64,000 bases of DNA from Halobacteriovorax sp. JY17 (GTDB lineage: Bacteria; Bdellovibrionota; Bacteriovoracia; Bacteriovoracales; Bacteriovoracaceae), in the NCBI RefSeq assembly GCF_002753895.1, contig NZ_NJER01000002.1:62001-126000 (forward strand), read 5' to 3'. Below are positions 1 to 9,197 of the stretch, one piece after another. The position numbers and the translations under genes are program-made. Below the pieces are notes generated by a model, which saw only the letters and a list, made by a program, of their open reading frames with translations, did not search any database and had not been told where the DNA came from. How positions within the stretch are numbered: the stretch's first letter is position 1; every line of letters begins with the position of its first letter.

Positions 1-4
1 TAAA

Positions 5-33
5 TTAGACAATATTTGATATAATAATATATC
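5..33 (+). promoter_or_regulatory. Weak candidate sigma-70 promoter
   Basis: TTAGAC at 5-10 and TATATC at 28-33 are separated by 17 bases, about 36 bases upstream of the first island gene. The match is partial and the area is very A+T rich, so chance similarity is likely. Confidence 0.25.
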
Positions 34-68
34 ATTAAATAAGTTATTGAAAACACAAGCTGAGTTTT

Positions 69-314
69 ATGACAATCGAATTAGAAAAAAAGAAAGATTC
101 CAATGATTATCCTCTCGTAGCCTTTAGGGTTAGCCAAGAGGAAAAAGATGAAATCATGCAACAACTAGAGGAACTAGTTGAAATCATTAATATGAATAAA
201 AGTGAAGATGAGAAAGCAATAAGGAAGAACAAGATATTTGTAGAGGCCATGAGGCGTGGAATCGCAGATATCAAAAAAGGTTATTCAAAATTAAAACAAA
301 AGAAAAATAAATAG
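69..314 (+). CDS. Small RHH-like protein preceding hsdR
   Basis: An 81-residue charged protein that ends 8 bases before hsdR and so is probably cotranscribed with it. Residues 16-30 (VAFRVSQEEKDEI) look like the short strand plus first helix of ribbon-helix-helix DNA-binding proteins, and KIFVEAMRRGI at about 55-65 resembles the second helix. The C-terminus is lysine rich. I infer a regulator of the restriction operon or a DNA-binding accessory factor. The family is not firmly recognised. The start follows only a weak Shine-Dalgarno sequence. Confidence 0.6.
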   Translation: MTIELEKKKDSNDYPLVAFRVSQEEKDEIMQQLEELVEIINMNKSEDEKAIRKNKIFVEAMRRGIADIKKGYSKLKQKKNK

Positions 315-322
315 GAAAAAGA

Positions 323-3286
323 ATGACTTTAAATGAAGCTAAAATTGAAGAAGCATTTATTGAGAAGCTTAAAGATCTTAAATATACCTATCGACCTGAT
401 ATTAGAGATCGTGATGCTCTTGAAAGTAACTTTCGTAAAAAGTTCGAAGCATTAAATCAGGTTAATCTTACAAATTCGGAATTTGAAAGGCTTAAAGATG
501 AAATTGTAAGCAATGATGTCTTTAAAGCAGCCAAAACATTAAGAGAGAGAAATACCTTCATTCGTGAAGATGGAACACCTCTACAATATACTCTTGTAAA
601 CATTAAAGACTGGTGTAAAAACGAGTTTGAAGTAATTAACCAGCTAAGAATGAACACAGCTAACAGCCATCATCGATATGATGTTCTTTTGCTCATAAAT
701 GGTGTTCCTGTTACCCAGATAGAGTTAAAGACTCTTGAAATTAATCCACGACGAGCTATGGAGCAAATTGTTGATTACAAAAATGATGCTGGGAACGGTT
801 ATACGAATACACTTCTTTGCTTTATCCAACTTTTTATTGTTAGTAATAAAAACAATACATATTATTTTGCAAACAATCATAAGCAACACTTCTCTTTTAA
901 TGCCGATGAAAGGTTTCTTCCGATTTATCAAATGGCAGATGAAAAAAATAATAAAATTACTCACCTTCATGACTTCTCGGAAAAGTTTTTATCAAAATGT
1001 AAGCTTGGAGAACTAATCAGCCGTTATATGGTTCTCGTGGTAAGTGAACAAAAGCTGATGATCATGAGGCCATATCAAATATATGCAGTAAAAGCTATTG
1101 TAGAGTGTATTAAAGATAATCGTGGAAATGGATATATCTGGCATACAACGGGGTCAGGAAAGACGTTAACCTCTTTTAAAGCTTCAACGCTTCTAAAAGA
1201 AAACAACGATATTCATAAATGTTTATTTGTTGTTGATAGAAAAGATCTAGATCGCCAAACACGTGAAGAGTTTAATAAGTTTCAGGAAGGCTGTGTTGAG
1301 CAGAATACAAATACTGGAGCATTAGTTAAAAGACTTTTATCTGATGATCATGCAGATAAAGTTATTGTAACCACTATTCAAAAGCTAGGAATTGCTCTGG
1401 GTGAAGGTAAATGGAAAGATAAGCTTGAATCACTTAGCTCAAAGCGTGTTGCGATTATTTTTGATGAGTGTCACAGATCTCAGTTTGGAGATAACCATAA
1501 AGCTATAAAAGAGTTTTTTCCTAAGGCCCAGCTATTTGGTTTTACAGGGACTCCAATCTTTGATGACAATGCTACTTATAAGCAAGTTGATGGTAATGAA
1601 GCTACATATAAAACAACTACTGATGTTTTTGAGAAAGAGCTTCATTCTTATACGATAACAAATGCGATTGATGATCGAAACGTCCTACGCTTTCATATTG
1701 ATTATTTTAAATCAGAATTAGATAGCGAGAAGAAGCAAAAAATTAAGCCTGGGGAAGCAGTATCTAAAGAAGCAGTAATTCGTACAATCCTAGATAAGCA
1801 TGATAAAGCTACAAACGATCGCAGGTTTAATGCAGTCTTGGCTACTTCGTCAATTAGTGATGCTATTGACTATTATTATTTGTTTACTGATTATCAAAAT
1901 GAAAGATACAAAAGCGATGATTCATTTATTCCCCTAAATATTGCTTGCGTTTTTTCTCCTCCAGCGGAAGGAAACCAAGATGTAAAACAACTTCAAGAAG
2001 ATCTACATCAAGAAAGATTTGATAATCAATTTGATCCTGATAAGAAAAAAGAAGCTCTGGCCATCATTATGGATGATTACAACGCCTTATATGGAACAAA
2101 TCATACTGTTAATGAGTTTGATCTTTACTATCAAGATGTACAGAAAAGAATCAAAGATCAGAAATTTTCAAATGCTGATTATGCACATAAAAATAAGATA
2201 GATATTGTAATTGTCGTAGATATGCTTCTTACTGGTTTCGATTCAAAATATCTAAACACACTCTATGTTGATAAAAACCTAAAATATCACGGTTTGATTC
2301 AGGCCTTCTCAAGAACTAATCGTGTGTTAAATGACACAAAGCCATACGGAAATATTTTAGATTTTAGAAGTCAGCAAGATGCAGTTGATGATGCAATTAA
2401 ATTGTTTTCTGGAGAGAAAGTAGATCAACCAAAAGAGATATGGCTTGTTGAACCTGCTCCAGTAGTCATTGATAAGTTAGAGGAAGCAGTAAAAGACTTA
2501 GAAGGCTTTTTGAAAGAACATGATCTTCCTTGTTCCCCAGATTCTGCCCATAAGCTTAAAGGCGACGAGGCTAGAGCTGGATTCTTAAATAAGTTTAAAG
2601 AAGTTCAACGTCTTAAAACTCAGCTTGATCAATATACTGATCTAACAACTGAGCAAAAAGAGCAAATTGATGAAAGTATTCCTGAAGAAGATTTACGAGG
2701 CTTCAGGGGAGCCTACTTAGAAATTGCAAAGGTGTTTAAAGAGCAGCAAGTAAAAGCTGATCCAGATAGCGATATTGCTCAACTAGACTTTGAATTTGTT
2801 TTATTCTCATCTGCCATAATTGACTATGACTATATCATGAAGCTTATTGCTCAATATACTCAGGGCACATCAAAACGAAAAATGTCTAGAGATCAGCTAA
2901 TTGGATTACTCGCTGCAAATTCAAACTTTTTGGATGATCGAGATGATATAGTTGCTTATATCAATACTCTCAAGATTGGTGAAGGCTTAACAGAAGATCA
3001 AATCAGAGATGGTTATAAAAATTTTAAAGATCAAAAAGTGCAAAAAGATATTTCAAATATTGCTACTAAACATGGTCTTGATTCATCTGTTTTATTTAAA
3101 TTTGTTGAAAATATAATGGATCGCATGATTTTTGATGGAGAAAAGTTAAGTGATTTAATGGAGCCATTTGATCTTGGATGGAAAGAGCGAACTTCTAAAG
3201 AAGAAGAATTAATGGCAGATCTATTGCCTTTATTTAAAAAGTTAGCGAATGGAAGAGAGATATCGGGGTTAGCTGCATATGAATAA
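323..3286 (+). CDS. hsdR: Type I restriction enzyme, R subunit
   Basis: Motor and nuclease subunit of a type I restriction-modification complex, which translocates unmodified DNA with ATP and cuts it at a distance. Residues 120-136 give the nuclease motif (Asp120, then Glu134-Leu-Lys136). Walker A is HTTGSGKT at 274-281, the DECH box is at 381-384, and a TGTP helicase motif lies near 408-411. At 987 residues it is of normal length and appears intact. It overlaps hsdS by 8 bases. The locus order R-S-(PrrC-like)-M is compact and all on one strand. Confidence 0.96.
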   Translation: MTLNEAKIEEAFIEKLKDLKYTYRPDIRDRDALESNFRKKFEALNQVNLTNSEFERLKDEIVSNDVFKAAKTLRERNTFIREDGTPLQYTLVNIKDWCKNEFEVINQLRMNTANSHHRYDVLLLINGVPVTQIELKTLEINPRRAMEQIVDYKNDAGNGYTNTLLCFIQLFIVSNKNNTYYFANNHKQHFSFNADERFLPIYQMADEKNNKITHLHDFSEKFLSKCKLGELISRYMVLVVSEQKLMIMRPYQIYAVKAIVECIKDNRGNGYIWHTTGSGKTLTSFKASTLLKENNDIHKCLFVVDRKDLDRQTREEFNKFQEGCVEQNTNTGALVKRLLSDDHADKVIVTTIQKLGIALGEGKWKDKLESLSSKRVAIIFDECHRSQFGDNHKAIKEFFPKAQLFGFTGTPIFDDNATYKQVDGNEATYKTTTDVFEKELHSYTITNAIDDRNVLRFHIDYFKSELDSEKKQKIKPGEAVSKEAVIRTILDKHDKATNDRRFNAVLATSSISDAIDYYYLFTDYQNERYKSDDSFIPLNIACVFSPPAEGNQDVKQLQEDLHQERFDNQFDPDKKKEALAIIMDDYNALYGTNHTVNEFDLYYQDVQKRIKDQKFSNADYAHKNKIDIVIVVDMLLTGFDSKYLNTLYVDKNLKYHGLIQAFSRTNRVLNDTKPYGNILDFRSQQDAVDDAIKLFSGEKVDQPKEIWLVEPAPVVIDKLEEAVKDLEGFLKEHDLPCSPDSAHKLKGDEARAGFLNKFKEVQRLKTQLDQYTDLTTEQKEQIDESIPEEDLRGFRGAYLEIAKVFKEQQVKADPDSDIAQLDFEFVLFSSAIIDYDYIMKLIAQYTQGTSKRKMSRDQLIGLLAANSNFLDDRDDIVAYINTLKIGEGLTEDQIRDGYKNFKDQKVQKDISNIATKHGLDSSVLFKFVENIMDRMIFDGEKLSDLMEPFDLGWKERTSKEEELMADLLPLFKKLANGREISGLAAYE

Positions 3287-4553
3287 TAGAAGAAAAAAGA
3301 TGATTCCAGCTTTACGTTTTTCTGAGTTTGAAAGCAATGGGGAATGGGGAAATACGATAATAGGGAGTTTGGGAAGTTTTTATTATGGAAAAAGTGCCCC
3401 AAAGTGGTCTTTGTCAGAAGATGCTAAAACTCCATGTGTTAGATATGGGGAGTTGTATACAAAATTTGGTCCCGTTATAAGGGAGGTATACTCAAGGACT
3501 AATATCGAGCCTGAAAAGTTACGCTTTAGTAAAGGTGGAGAAATATTGGTACCAAGGGTTGGAGAAAAACCAGAGGATTTTGGGAAGTGTTGTTGCTATC
3601 TTCCTCTGGAAGGTGTTGCAATTGGAGAAATGATTAGTGTATTTGAAACTAAAGAAAATCCACTATTTTATACATATTATTTTAAGAGTATGTATCGTCA
3701 GTTTGCAAAAGTCGTAGAGGGACAAAACGTTAAAAATTTATATTACAAAGAGCTTGAGCCTCTGCCTATTGGTATTACCTCACCCAAAGAGCAGAAGAAG
3801 ATAGCGGACTGCCTCTTGTCTCTTGATGACTTAATTTTAACACAAAATGAAAAAATCAAAAGTTTAAAAAGATATAAAAATGCACTTTTACAACAACTAT
3901 TTCCACATAATGGTAAGGCTGTACCTAGTATCAGATTTTCCGAATTTGCAAATCGGAAAAAGTGGGATGAGAAACCAATGAAGGACGTATTTTCTCTGGA
4001 ACAAGGTTATGCATTCTCTAGTAAGGATAGTGTAAGTAATGGTGTAAGGTGGTTAAAAATTGCAGATGTAGGCTTGCAGAAAATGACACCCAAGTCACCT
4101 TCCTTTTTGCCTGAAGAACATAAAAATAAATTTGAAAAATCCATTGTAAATAAAGGTGACTATGTAATGGCATTAACTCGTCCAATTTTAAGTGGAGAAT
4201 TGAAAATAGCTCAAGTAGATGATGAGTATGACGGTGCGTTGTTAAACCAGCGGGTTGCCAAAATAGTTACTTCAAATGACCAATCATTTATATATTTTTT
4301 ATTACAAAAATCAAATATTGTAGAGAAAATAGAAAAAAACATCGCAGGAGCAGAGCCTCCTAATTTATCATCTAAACATATTGAAAAAATTAATATTTAT
4401 ATCCCAGAGCGAGATGAGCAAGAAAAAATAGCAAAAGTTTTATCATCTCTAGATTTGATCATTACTAATGCTTGTTCGTGGCTTGAAAATCTCACTCAGC
4501 ATCAAACAGGACTTCTTCAACAATTGTTTCCTCAGCTAGAAGGAGATCATTAA
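3279..4553 (+). CDS. hsdS: Type I restriction enzyme, specificity subunit
   Basis: DNA-recognition subunit with two target-recognition domains in tandem. Each half begins with a PxxRFSEF-like entry (residues 9-17 and 216-223) and ends in a conserved helical segment containing SLDDLI or SLDLII and ALLQQLFP or GLLQQLFP (about 181-209 and 390-418). Both halves are complete, so the subunit should recognise a bipartite site. The first ATG overlaps hsdR by 8 bases. A second ATG at 3300 gives the family-typical start MIPALRF and is an equally good choice. The gene ends on the start codon of the next gene. Confidence 0.94.
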   Translation: MNNRRKKMIPALRFSEFESNGEWGNTIIGSLGSFYYGKSAPKWSLSEDAKTPCVRYGELYTKFGPVIREVYSRTNIEPEKLRFSKGGEILVPRVGEKPEDFGKCCCYLPLEGVAIGEMISVFETKENPLFYTYYFKSMYRQFAKVVEGQNVKNLYYKELEPLPIGITSPKEQKKIADCLLSLDDLILTQNEKIKSLKRYKNALLQQLFPHNGKAVPSIRFSEFANRKKWDEKPMKDVFSLEQGYAFSSKDSVSNGVRWLKIADVGLQKMTPKSPSFLPEEHKNKFEKSIVNKGDYVMALTRPILSGELKIAQVDDEYDGALLNQRVAKIVTSNDQSFIYFLLQKSNIVEKIEKNIAGAEPPNLSSKHIEKINIYIPERDEQEKIAKVLSSLDLIITNACSWLENLTQHQTGLLQQLFPQLEGDH

Positions 4554-5626
4554 TGTCCATAGTAGAAATTGCAGATGAAATATATAAATTGAAAGAAAAA
4601 ATTGTTTTAATTTATGCCTTTAACACAACTGGGAAAACAAGACTGTCGATAGCATATAAAAATGCAACCAAAAGCGAAAGTAGGCATACAGGTGTTTATT
4701 ATAACGCCTTTAGTGAAGATTTATTCTCATGGGATAATGATATTGAGAATGATGAGAGCAACATACGATTAATGATTAAAAAAAGTAGTCTTAACAAATT
4801 CCATTCTCTTTTCACAGAAGAAGATGTTATGAAAAAATTGGAGTTATATAAACCGAAATATAATTTTTTCTTTGATTATATTGATGATGATATGGAAAAA
4901 GGTATAGAGGGAATTAGGTTCATTGTAGGTCAAAGCGAAGAAGATCAAGAGCAAATAAAAATTTCTAGAGGCGAAGAGCGAATCTTTGTCTGGTGTTTAT
5001 TTCTTGCGATGTTTGAAGTTGAAGGATGGGCCGATGAACAAAATGCTCATTTTTTTATTGATGATCCCGTTTCAAGTCTTGATGATCATAATATATTCAT
5101 AACTGCTACAACTTTGTATGCGTTAATTGAAAAACATTTTGAGCATAGAAAAATTATTATAACTACCCATCATATTGGAATTTATTCGATATTGTCTAAT
5201 TGGTTAACAAAGGGTGAAAAAGCTGATAAATACAAAAAAAACACTAAACAATTAATTGTCAATCGAAAAGAAGAAGGCCTGCAACTTGAACCAATTCGGA
5301 AAAGTATTTTTCTATATCACCTTCACTTGCTGCAAACTTTAGACAAGGCAAATTCAGAAAATAGCTTGGTTACATTTCATTTTGCTTTGTTAAGACAAGT
5401 CTTGGAAAATATCGCTTCATTTTTGGGGGTTGGCCAATTTTCATATGTTTTGAACCAAATAGGCATTGAGAATGAAGACGAGGTGTCGAATATTCTTAAC
5501 GTTCTTGCACATGAAAAAGTCTATAGATATCAAACAGAAAAGATGAATCCTGATAACGAATTACTATTTAATAATATTCTTGAGAAACTAAAAGATAAAT
5601 ATCAGTTTGTTTTGCGAACGGAGTAA
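4553..5626 (+). CDS. PrrC-like ABC ATPase, candidate anticodon nuclease
   Basis: A 357-residue ABC-type ATPase lying between hsdS and hsdM. Visible motifs are Walker A AFNTTGKT (22-29), a signature-like ISRGEER (137-143), Walker B HFFIDD (167-171 region), a D-loop SSLD (174-177) and a switch TTHH (204-207). The C-terminal third has Arg281, Glu285 and His320. This R-x3-E then H spacing closely resembles the catalytic triad I recall for E. coli PrrC (Arg320, Glu324, His356). PrrC is an anticodon nuclease held silent by its type I R-M partner and released when phage disables restriction. The location inside the hsd operon supports the call; catalytic activity is inferred. Confidence 0.8.
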   Translation: MSIVEIADEIYKLKEKIVLIYAFNTTGKTRLSIAYKNATKSESRHTGVYYNAFSEDLFSWDNDIENDESNIRLMIKKSSLNKFHSLFTEEDVMKKLELYKPKYNFFFDYIDDDMEKGIEGIRFIVGQSEEDQEQIKISRGEERIFVWCLFLAMFEVEGWADEQNAHFFIDDPVSSLDDHNIFITATTLYALIEKHFEHRKIIITTHHIGIYSILSNWLTKGEKADKYKKNTKQLIVNRKEEGLQLEPIRKSIFLYHLHLLQTLDKANSENSLVTFHFALLRQVLENIASFLGVGQFSYVLNQIGIENEDEVSNILNVLAHEKVYRYQTEKMNPDNELLFNNILEKLKDKYQFVLRTE

Positions 5627-5632
5627 AAATAA

Positions 5633-7246
5633 ATGACAAAAGAACAATTAAATCAATTAGGTAAAACATTATGGGCAATCGCAAATGATCTACGTGGAGC
5701 AATGAATGCTGATGATTTTCGTGATTACATGCTTTCATTTTTGTTTCTCCGATATTTGTCTGATAATTATGAATTAGCAGCTAAAAAGGAGCTTGGTAAA
5801 GATTACCCTAAGTTAAGTAACGATAACAAAACTGCACCTATATCGATCTGGTACAAGCAGAATGGAAAAGATGTTAACGCATTTGAAAAACAGATGCGTA
5901 GGAAGGTTCATTATGTAATTAAGCCTGAATATTTATGGACTAATATCGCTGAATTGGCACGTACTCAAAACGAAGATCTACTTCATGTTTTACAAAAAGG
6001 ATTTAAGTATATTGAGAACGAATCTTTTGAGAGTACATTTCAAGGTCTGTTTTCAGAAATTAATCTTGATTCTGAAAAGCTAGGAAAAAAGTATACTGAT
6101 AGAAATAAAAAGCTGTGTAATATTGTTCAGAAAATTGCAGAAGGGATTGCACAGTTCTCTGCGGACAGTGACACACTTGGTGATGCTTACGAGTATTTGA
6201 TAGGGCAATTTGCTGCGGGATCAGGGAAAAAGGCAGGCGAATTTTATACACCTCAAGCGATGTCTACAATCTTATCTGAAATTGTATCGCTTGACGCACA
6301 AGACCCGTCAAAAGGACCAAAGAAAAAACTGGATAAAGTTTTAGACTTTGCTTGTGGGTCAGGATCTCTACTTTTAAATGTACGTAGGCGTGTTGGTGAT
6401 AATAAGGGAAGTATTGGGAAGATCTACGGTCAAGAAAAGAACATTACAACATATAACTTAGCACGTATGAATATGCTCCTTCATGGTCTTAAAGATACTG
6501 AGTTTGAAATTCATCACGGTGATTCTCTGTTTAACGATTGGGATTTATTAAATGAGATGAATCCATCAAAAAAATTGGAATGTGATGCTATTGTGGCCAA
6601 TCCGCCATTTAGTTTAAGATGGGAGCCAACGGATACACTTGCGGATGATTTTAGGTTTAAAAACTATGGACTAGCCCCGAAGTCAGCAGCTGACTTTGCA
6701 TTTCTTCTTCATGGATTTCACTTTTTATCTAATGAAGGAACAATGGCAATTATATTACCTCATGGAGTGTTGTTTCGAGGTGGAGCGGAGCAAGAAATTC
6801 GAGCAAAACTATTAAGAGATAACAATATCGATACAGTTATTGGACTACCTGCGAATTTGTTTTATTCAACAGGAATTCCTGTATGTATATTAGTTTTAAA
6901 AAAATGCAAGAAATTTGATGATGTATTATTTATAAATGCCAGTGAGCATTTCGAGAAAGGTAAAAGACAAAATCATTTATTACCTAAACATATTAAAAAA
7001 ATTGTAGATACATATACGAATCGTCAGGAAGAGCCTCTATATTCAAAACGAGTAACTCTGGATGAAATAGAAAAAAAACATGATTTTAATTTAAACATTT
7101 CTAGATATATAACAACCCAAGAACCAGAAGAAGAAATTGATTTGGAATTAGTTCATAGCGAACTTGTCGAAATTAATAAGCGAAGTGAAGAAGCTAGAGA
7201 GAAACACAATACCTTTTTAAAAGAACTAGGCTTAAAGACAATATAG
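5633..7246 (+). CDS. hsdM: Type I restriction-modification, methyltransferase subunit
   Basis: N6-adenine DNA methyltransferase subunit that protects host DNA and forms the core of the R-M complex. The N-terminal helical HsdM domain covers about 1-150. GEFYTP at 202-207 precedes the SAM-binding motif I (DFACGSGS, 238-245), and the catalytic motif IV NPPF is at 323-326. The length of 537 residues is typical. It starts 6 bases after the PrrC-like gene, so expression should be coupled to it. Confidence 0.96.
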   Translation: MTKEQLNQLGKTLWAIANDLRGAMNADDFRDYMLSFLFLRYLSDNYELAAKKELGKDYPKLSNDNKTAPISIWYKQNGKDVNAFEKQMRRKVHYVIKPEYLWTNIAELARTQNEDLLHVLQKGFKYIENESFESTFQGLFSEINLDSEKLGKKYTDRNKKLCNIVQKIAEGIAQFSADSDTLGDAYEYLIGQFAAGSGKKAGEFYTPQAMSTILSEIVSLDAQDPSKGPKKKLDKVLDFACGSGSLLLNVRRRVGDNKGSIGKIYGQEKNITTYNLARMNMLLHGLKDTEFEIHHGDSLFNDWDLLNEMNPSKKLECDAIVANPPFSLRWEPTDTLADDFRFKNYGLAPKSAADFAFLLHGFHFLSNEGTMAIILPHGVLFRGGAEQEIRAKLLRDNNIDTVIGLPANLFYSTGIPVCILVLKKCKKFDDVLFINASEHFEKGKRQNHLLPKHIKKIVDTYTNRQEEPLYSKRVTLDEIEKKHDFNLNISRYITTQEPEEEIDLELVHSELVEINKRSEEAREKHNTFLKELGLKTI

Positions 7247-7280
7247 TAAAGCGTTTACAAGGTAATATAGAGGACAATAT

Positions 7281-9170
7281 ATGCTGTTTGGAGAAGATTT
7301 TTTATTAGATCATGCAAAGAATATGGTTACTAATCCAAAAGTTGCAATGATGGAATTGATTGCAAATTCTTCTGATGCTGGAGCTCTCGTTGTTAAAATT
7401 ACTTGGCCAGAAAAAGAGAAAGAACTTTTAAAGATTGAGGACAATGGAATTGGATTAACCTTTGAAGAGTTTGAAGAGAGATGGGAAACATTATCTTATA
7501 AACGAAGAAAAAATTTGGGAAATGATGTGATCTTTCCAGAAGATATACCGTCTCCTCACCCAATAAGAAAATTATTTGGAAAGTCGGGGAAAGGGAGGCA
7601 TTCATCATTTTGTTTTGCGGAGAGCTACAAGGTTATTACTAAGAAGAATGGACTTTTAAACGAATTTATAGTCAAGAAAAGTGGGACTTCTGAGAGGCCA
7701 TTCGATATTCAAAATGTACAAAAGAACATCAAAACAGATGGACATGGTACGACAATAGAGCTTGTTGCTGAAAAGGGAATTATAAGCATAGAAGATCTAA
7801 AAGATATTATTGGCTCCAAATTTCTAATGGATCCAAGTTTTGATATTTTTATTAATAATGAAAAGATTATATTTGATGACCTGAGTACATTTCACTCTGA
7901 TAAGATTGATATTCCTGATCTTGGTACATTGGAAGTCATATTCATTGATTCAACATTATCAGAAAGAAGTTCACGCTTAAGGGGTCTTGTATGGTGGGTA
8001 CACAACAGAATGGTTTCGGATCCCTCTTGGACAAACCTAATAACTGGAAAAAACCACCTGGATGGACGTAGTAAGTCTGCAAAAAAATATGGATTTGTTA
8101 TTAAGGCCAACTTTCTTGATGAGCAAGTTGAGTCAGATTGGCAAGGATTTCAGGATACTGAAGCTACACGTATAGTTGGAAAAGCAGTTGATGATTATAT
8201 TACAAATAAAATCGATGAACTTCTTTTCACGACTAGAGAGGATGCAAGAAAAGAAATAATATCTTCAAATAAAAGTGTAATCACTGAGTTAGGATTAGTA
8301 TCACAAGTAAGAGTTGTTGATTTTATTAAGCAACTCCAAGCAGATTGTCCTTCAATGAAACAGGATGATTTAATCAATGCCTCAAAGATTTTTGCAAATC
8401 TTGAAAAATCACGCCATGGTTACGACCTCTTAAGACAGTTGTCACAGTGTTCTGTTAATGAACTTGATCGATGGAATACAATTATTTCTAAATGGGATTC
8501 ACGTTGGGCAGAGATTGTATTAGATGAATTAGACTCTAGAATTAAGCTAATTAACGAAATGGAAAAACTAGTACATGATAAAAAAACTGATGAATTGCAT
8601 GAGCTACAGCCGTTATTTGAAAAAGGACTTTGGATATTTGGGCCTCAATATGAATCTATAGAGTATCAGTCAAATAGAACCTTAAAAAATATTGTTGATA
8701 ATTTCTTAGCTGGAGACTCAACAAAGCTTCAGGCTGCTAAAAGACGCCCAGATCTTTTAACTAGCCCTGTTGGTGCTTGGGAATCAAGTAGATATGGTGA
8801 AGATGGTGAAATCATTGGTGCTGACAAAGTATTGATTGTTGAACTTAAAAAAGGTGGATTTGATATAAAGCAAAAGGAAATTGATCAAGCTAGAGATTAT
8901 GCATTAGAGCTTAAACGTTCTAGTGCGATTGATGATAGTACATTTGTGGAATGTTTTGTTTTAGGATCAACAAAAGATCGATTTGCTGTTGAAGCTAAAC
9001 TAGATGATTTAAAAATAAAAATTGTTCCCAAAACATACGAAAATGTTTTGCGTCAGGCAAATGCAAGATTGTTTAATTTAAGAAAGAAAATTGAAAGTAT
9101 TGCTCAAATATCTATGCCTGATGAAATCAAAGAAGTTGTTTCTCAAGCAGAGTTACCTCTTGGAGTTTAG
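7281..9170 (+). CDS. GHKL (MORC/MutL-like) ATPase fused to PD-(D/E)xK nuclease
   Basis: A 629-residue protein. The N-terminal half is a Bergerat-fold ATPase: the N-box Glu25-Leu-Ile-Ala-Asn29, DNGIG at 54-58, and a glycine-rich lid at about 100-107. The C-terminal part has RRPDLL at 488-493 and VELKK at 520-524, giving Asp491, Glu521 and Lys523 as a PD-(D/E)xK nuclease core, followed by Gln536 in a helix. The preceding LWIFGPQYE stretch resembles the entry of Shedu-type (DUF4263) nucleases. MORC/MutL-like ATPases next to R-M genes were described by Iyer, Abhiman and Aravind (2008). I infer an ATP-gated DNA clamp that delivers a nuclease. It starts 34 bases after hsdM with a GAGGA ribosome site. 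Confidence 0.8.
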   Translation: MLFGEDFLLDHAKNMVTNPKVAMMELIANSSDAGALVVKITWPEKEKELLKIEDNGIGLTFEEFEERWETLSYKRRKNLGNDVIFPEDIPSPHPIRKLFGKSGKGRHSSFCFAESYKVITKKNGLLNEFIVKKSGTSERPFDIQNVQKNIKTDGHGTTIELVAEKGIISIEDLKDIIGSKFLMDPSFDIFINNEKIIFDDLSTFHSDKIDIPDLGTLEVIFIDSTLSERSSRLRGLVWWVHNRMVSDPSWTNLITGKNHLDGRSKSAKKYGFVIKANFLDEQVESDWQGFQDTEATRIVGKAVDDYITNKIDELLFTTREDARKEIISSNKSVITELGLVSQVRVVDFIKQLQADCPSMKQDDLINASKIFANLEKSRHGYDLLRQLSQCSVNELDRWNTIISKWDSRWAEIVLDELDSRIKLINEMEKLVHDKKTDELHELQPLFEKGLWIFGPQYESIEYQSNRTLKNIVDNFLAGDSTKLQAAKRRPDLLTSPVGAWESSRYGEDGEIIGADKVLIVELKKGGFDIKQKEIDQARDYALELKRSSAIDDSTFVECFVLGSTKDRFAVEAKLDDLKIKIVPKTYENVLRQANARLFNLRKKIESIAQISMPDEIKEVVSQAELPLGV

Positions 9171-9197
9171 TTGGGTTTATAAATAGGAATTTTAAAA

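Noticed and set aside
3031-3402. 123-residue open frame on the - strand across hsdR/hsdS
   Set aside because: It lies opposite two well-supported genes and has no recognisable domain or ribosome site, so it is a shadow frame.
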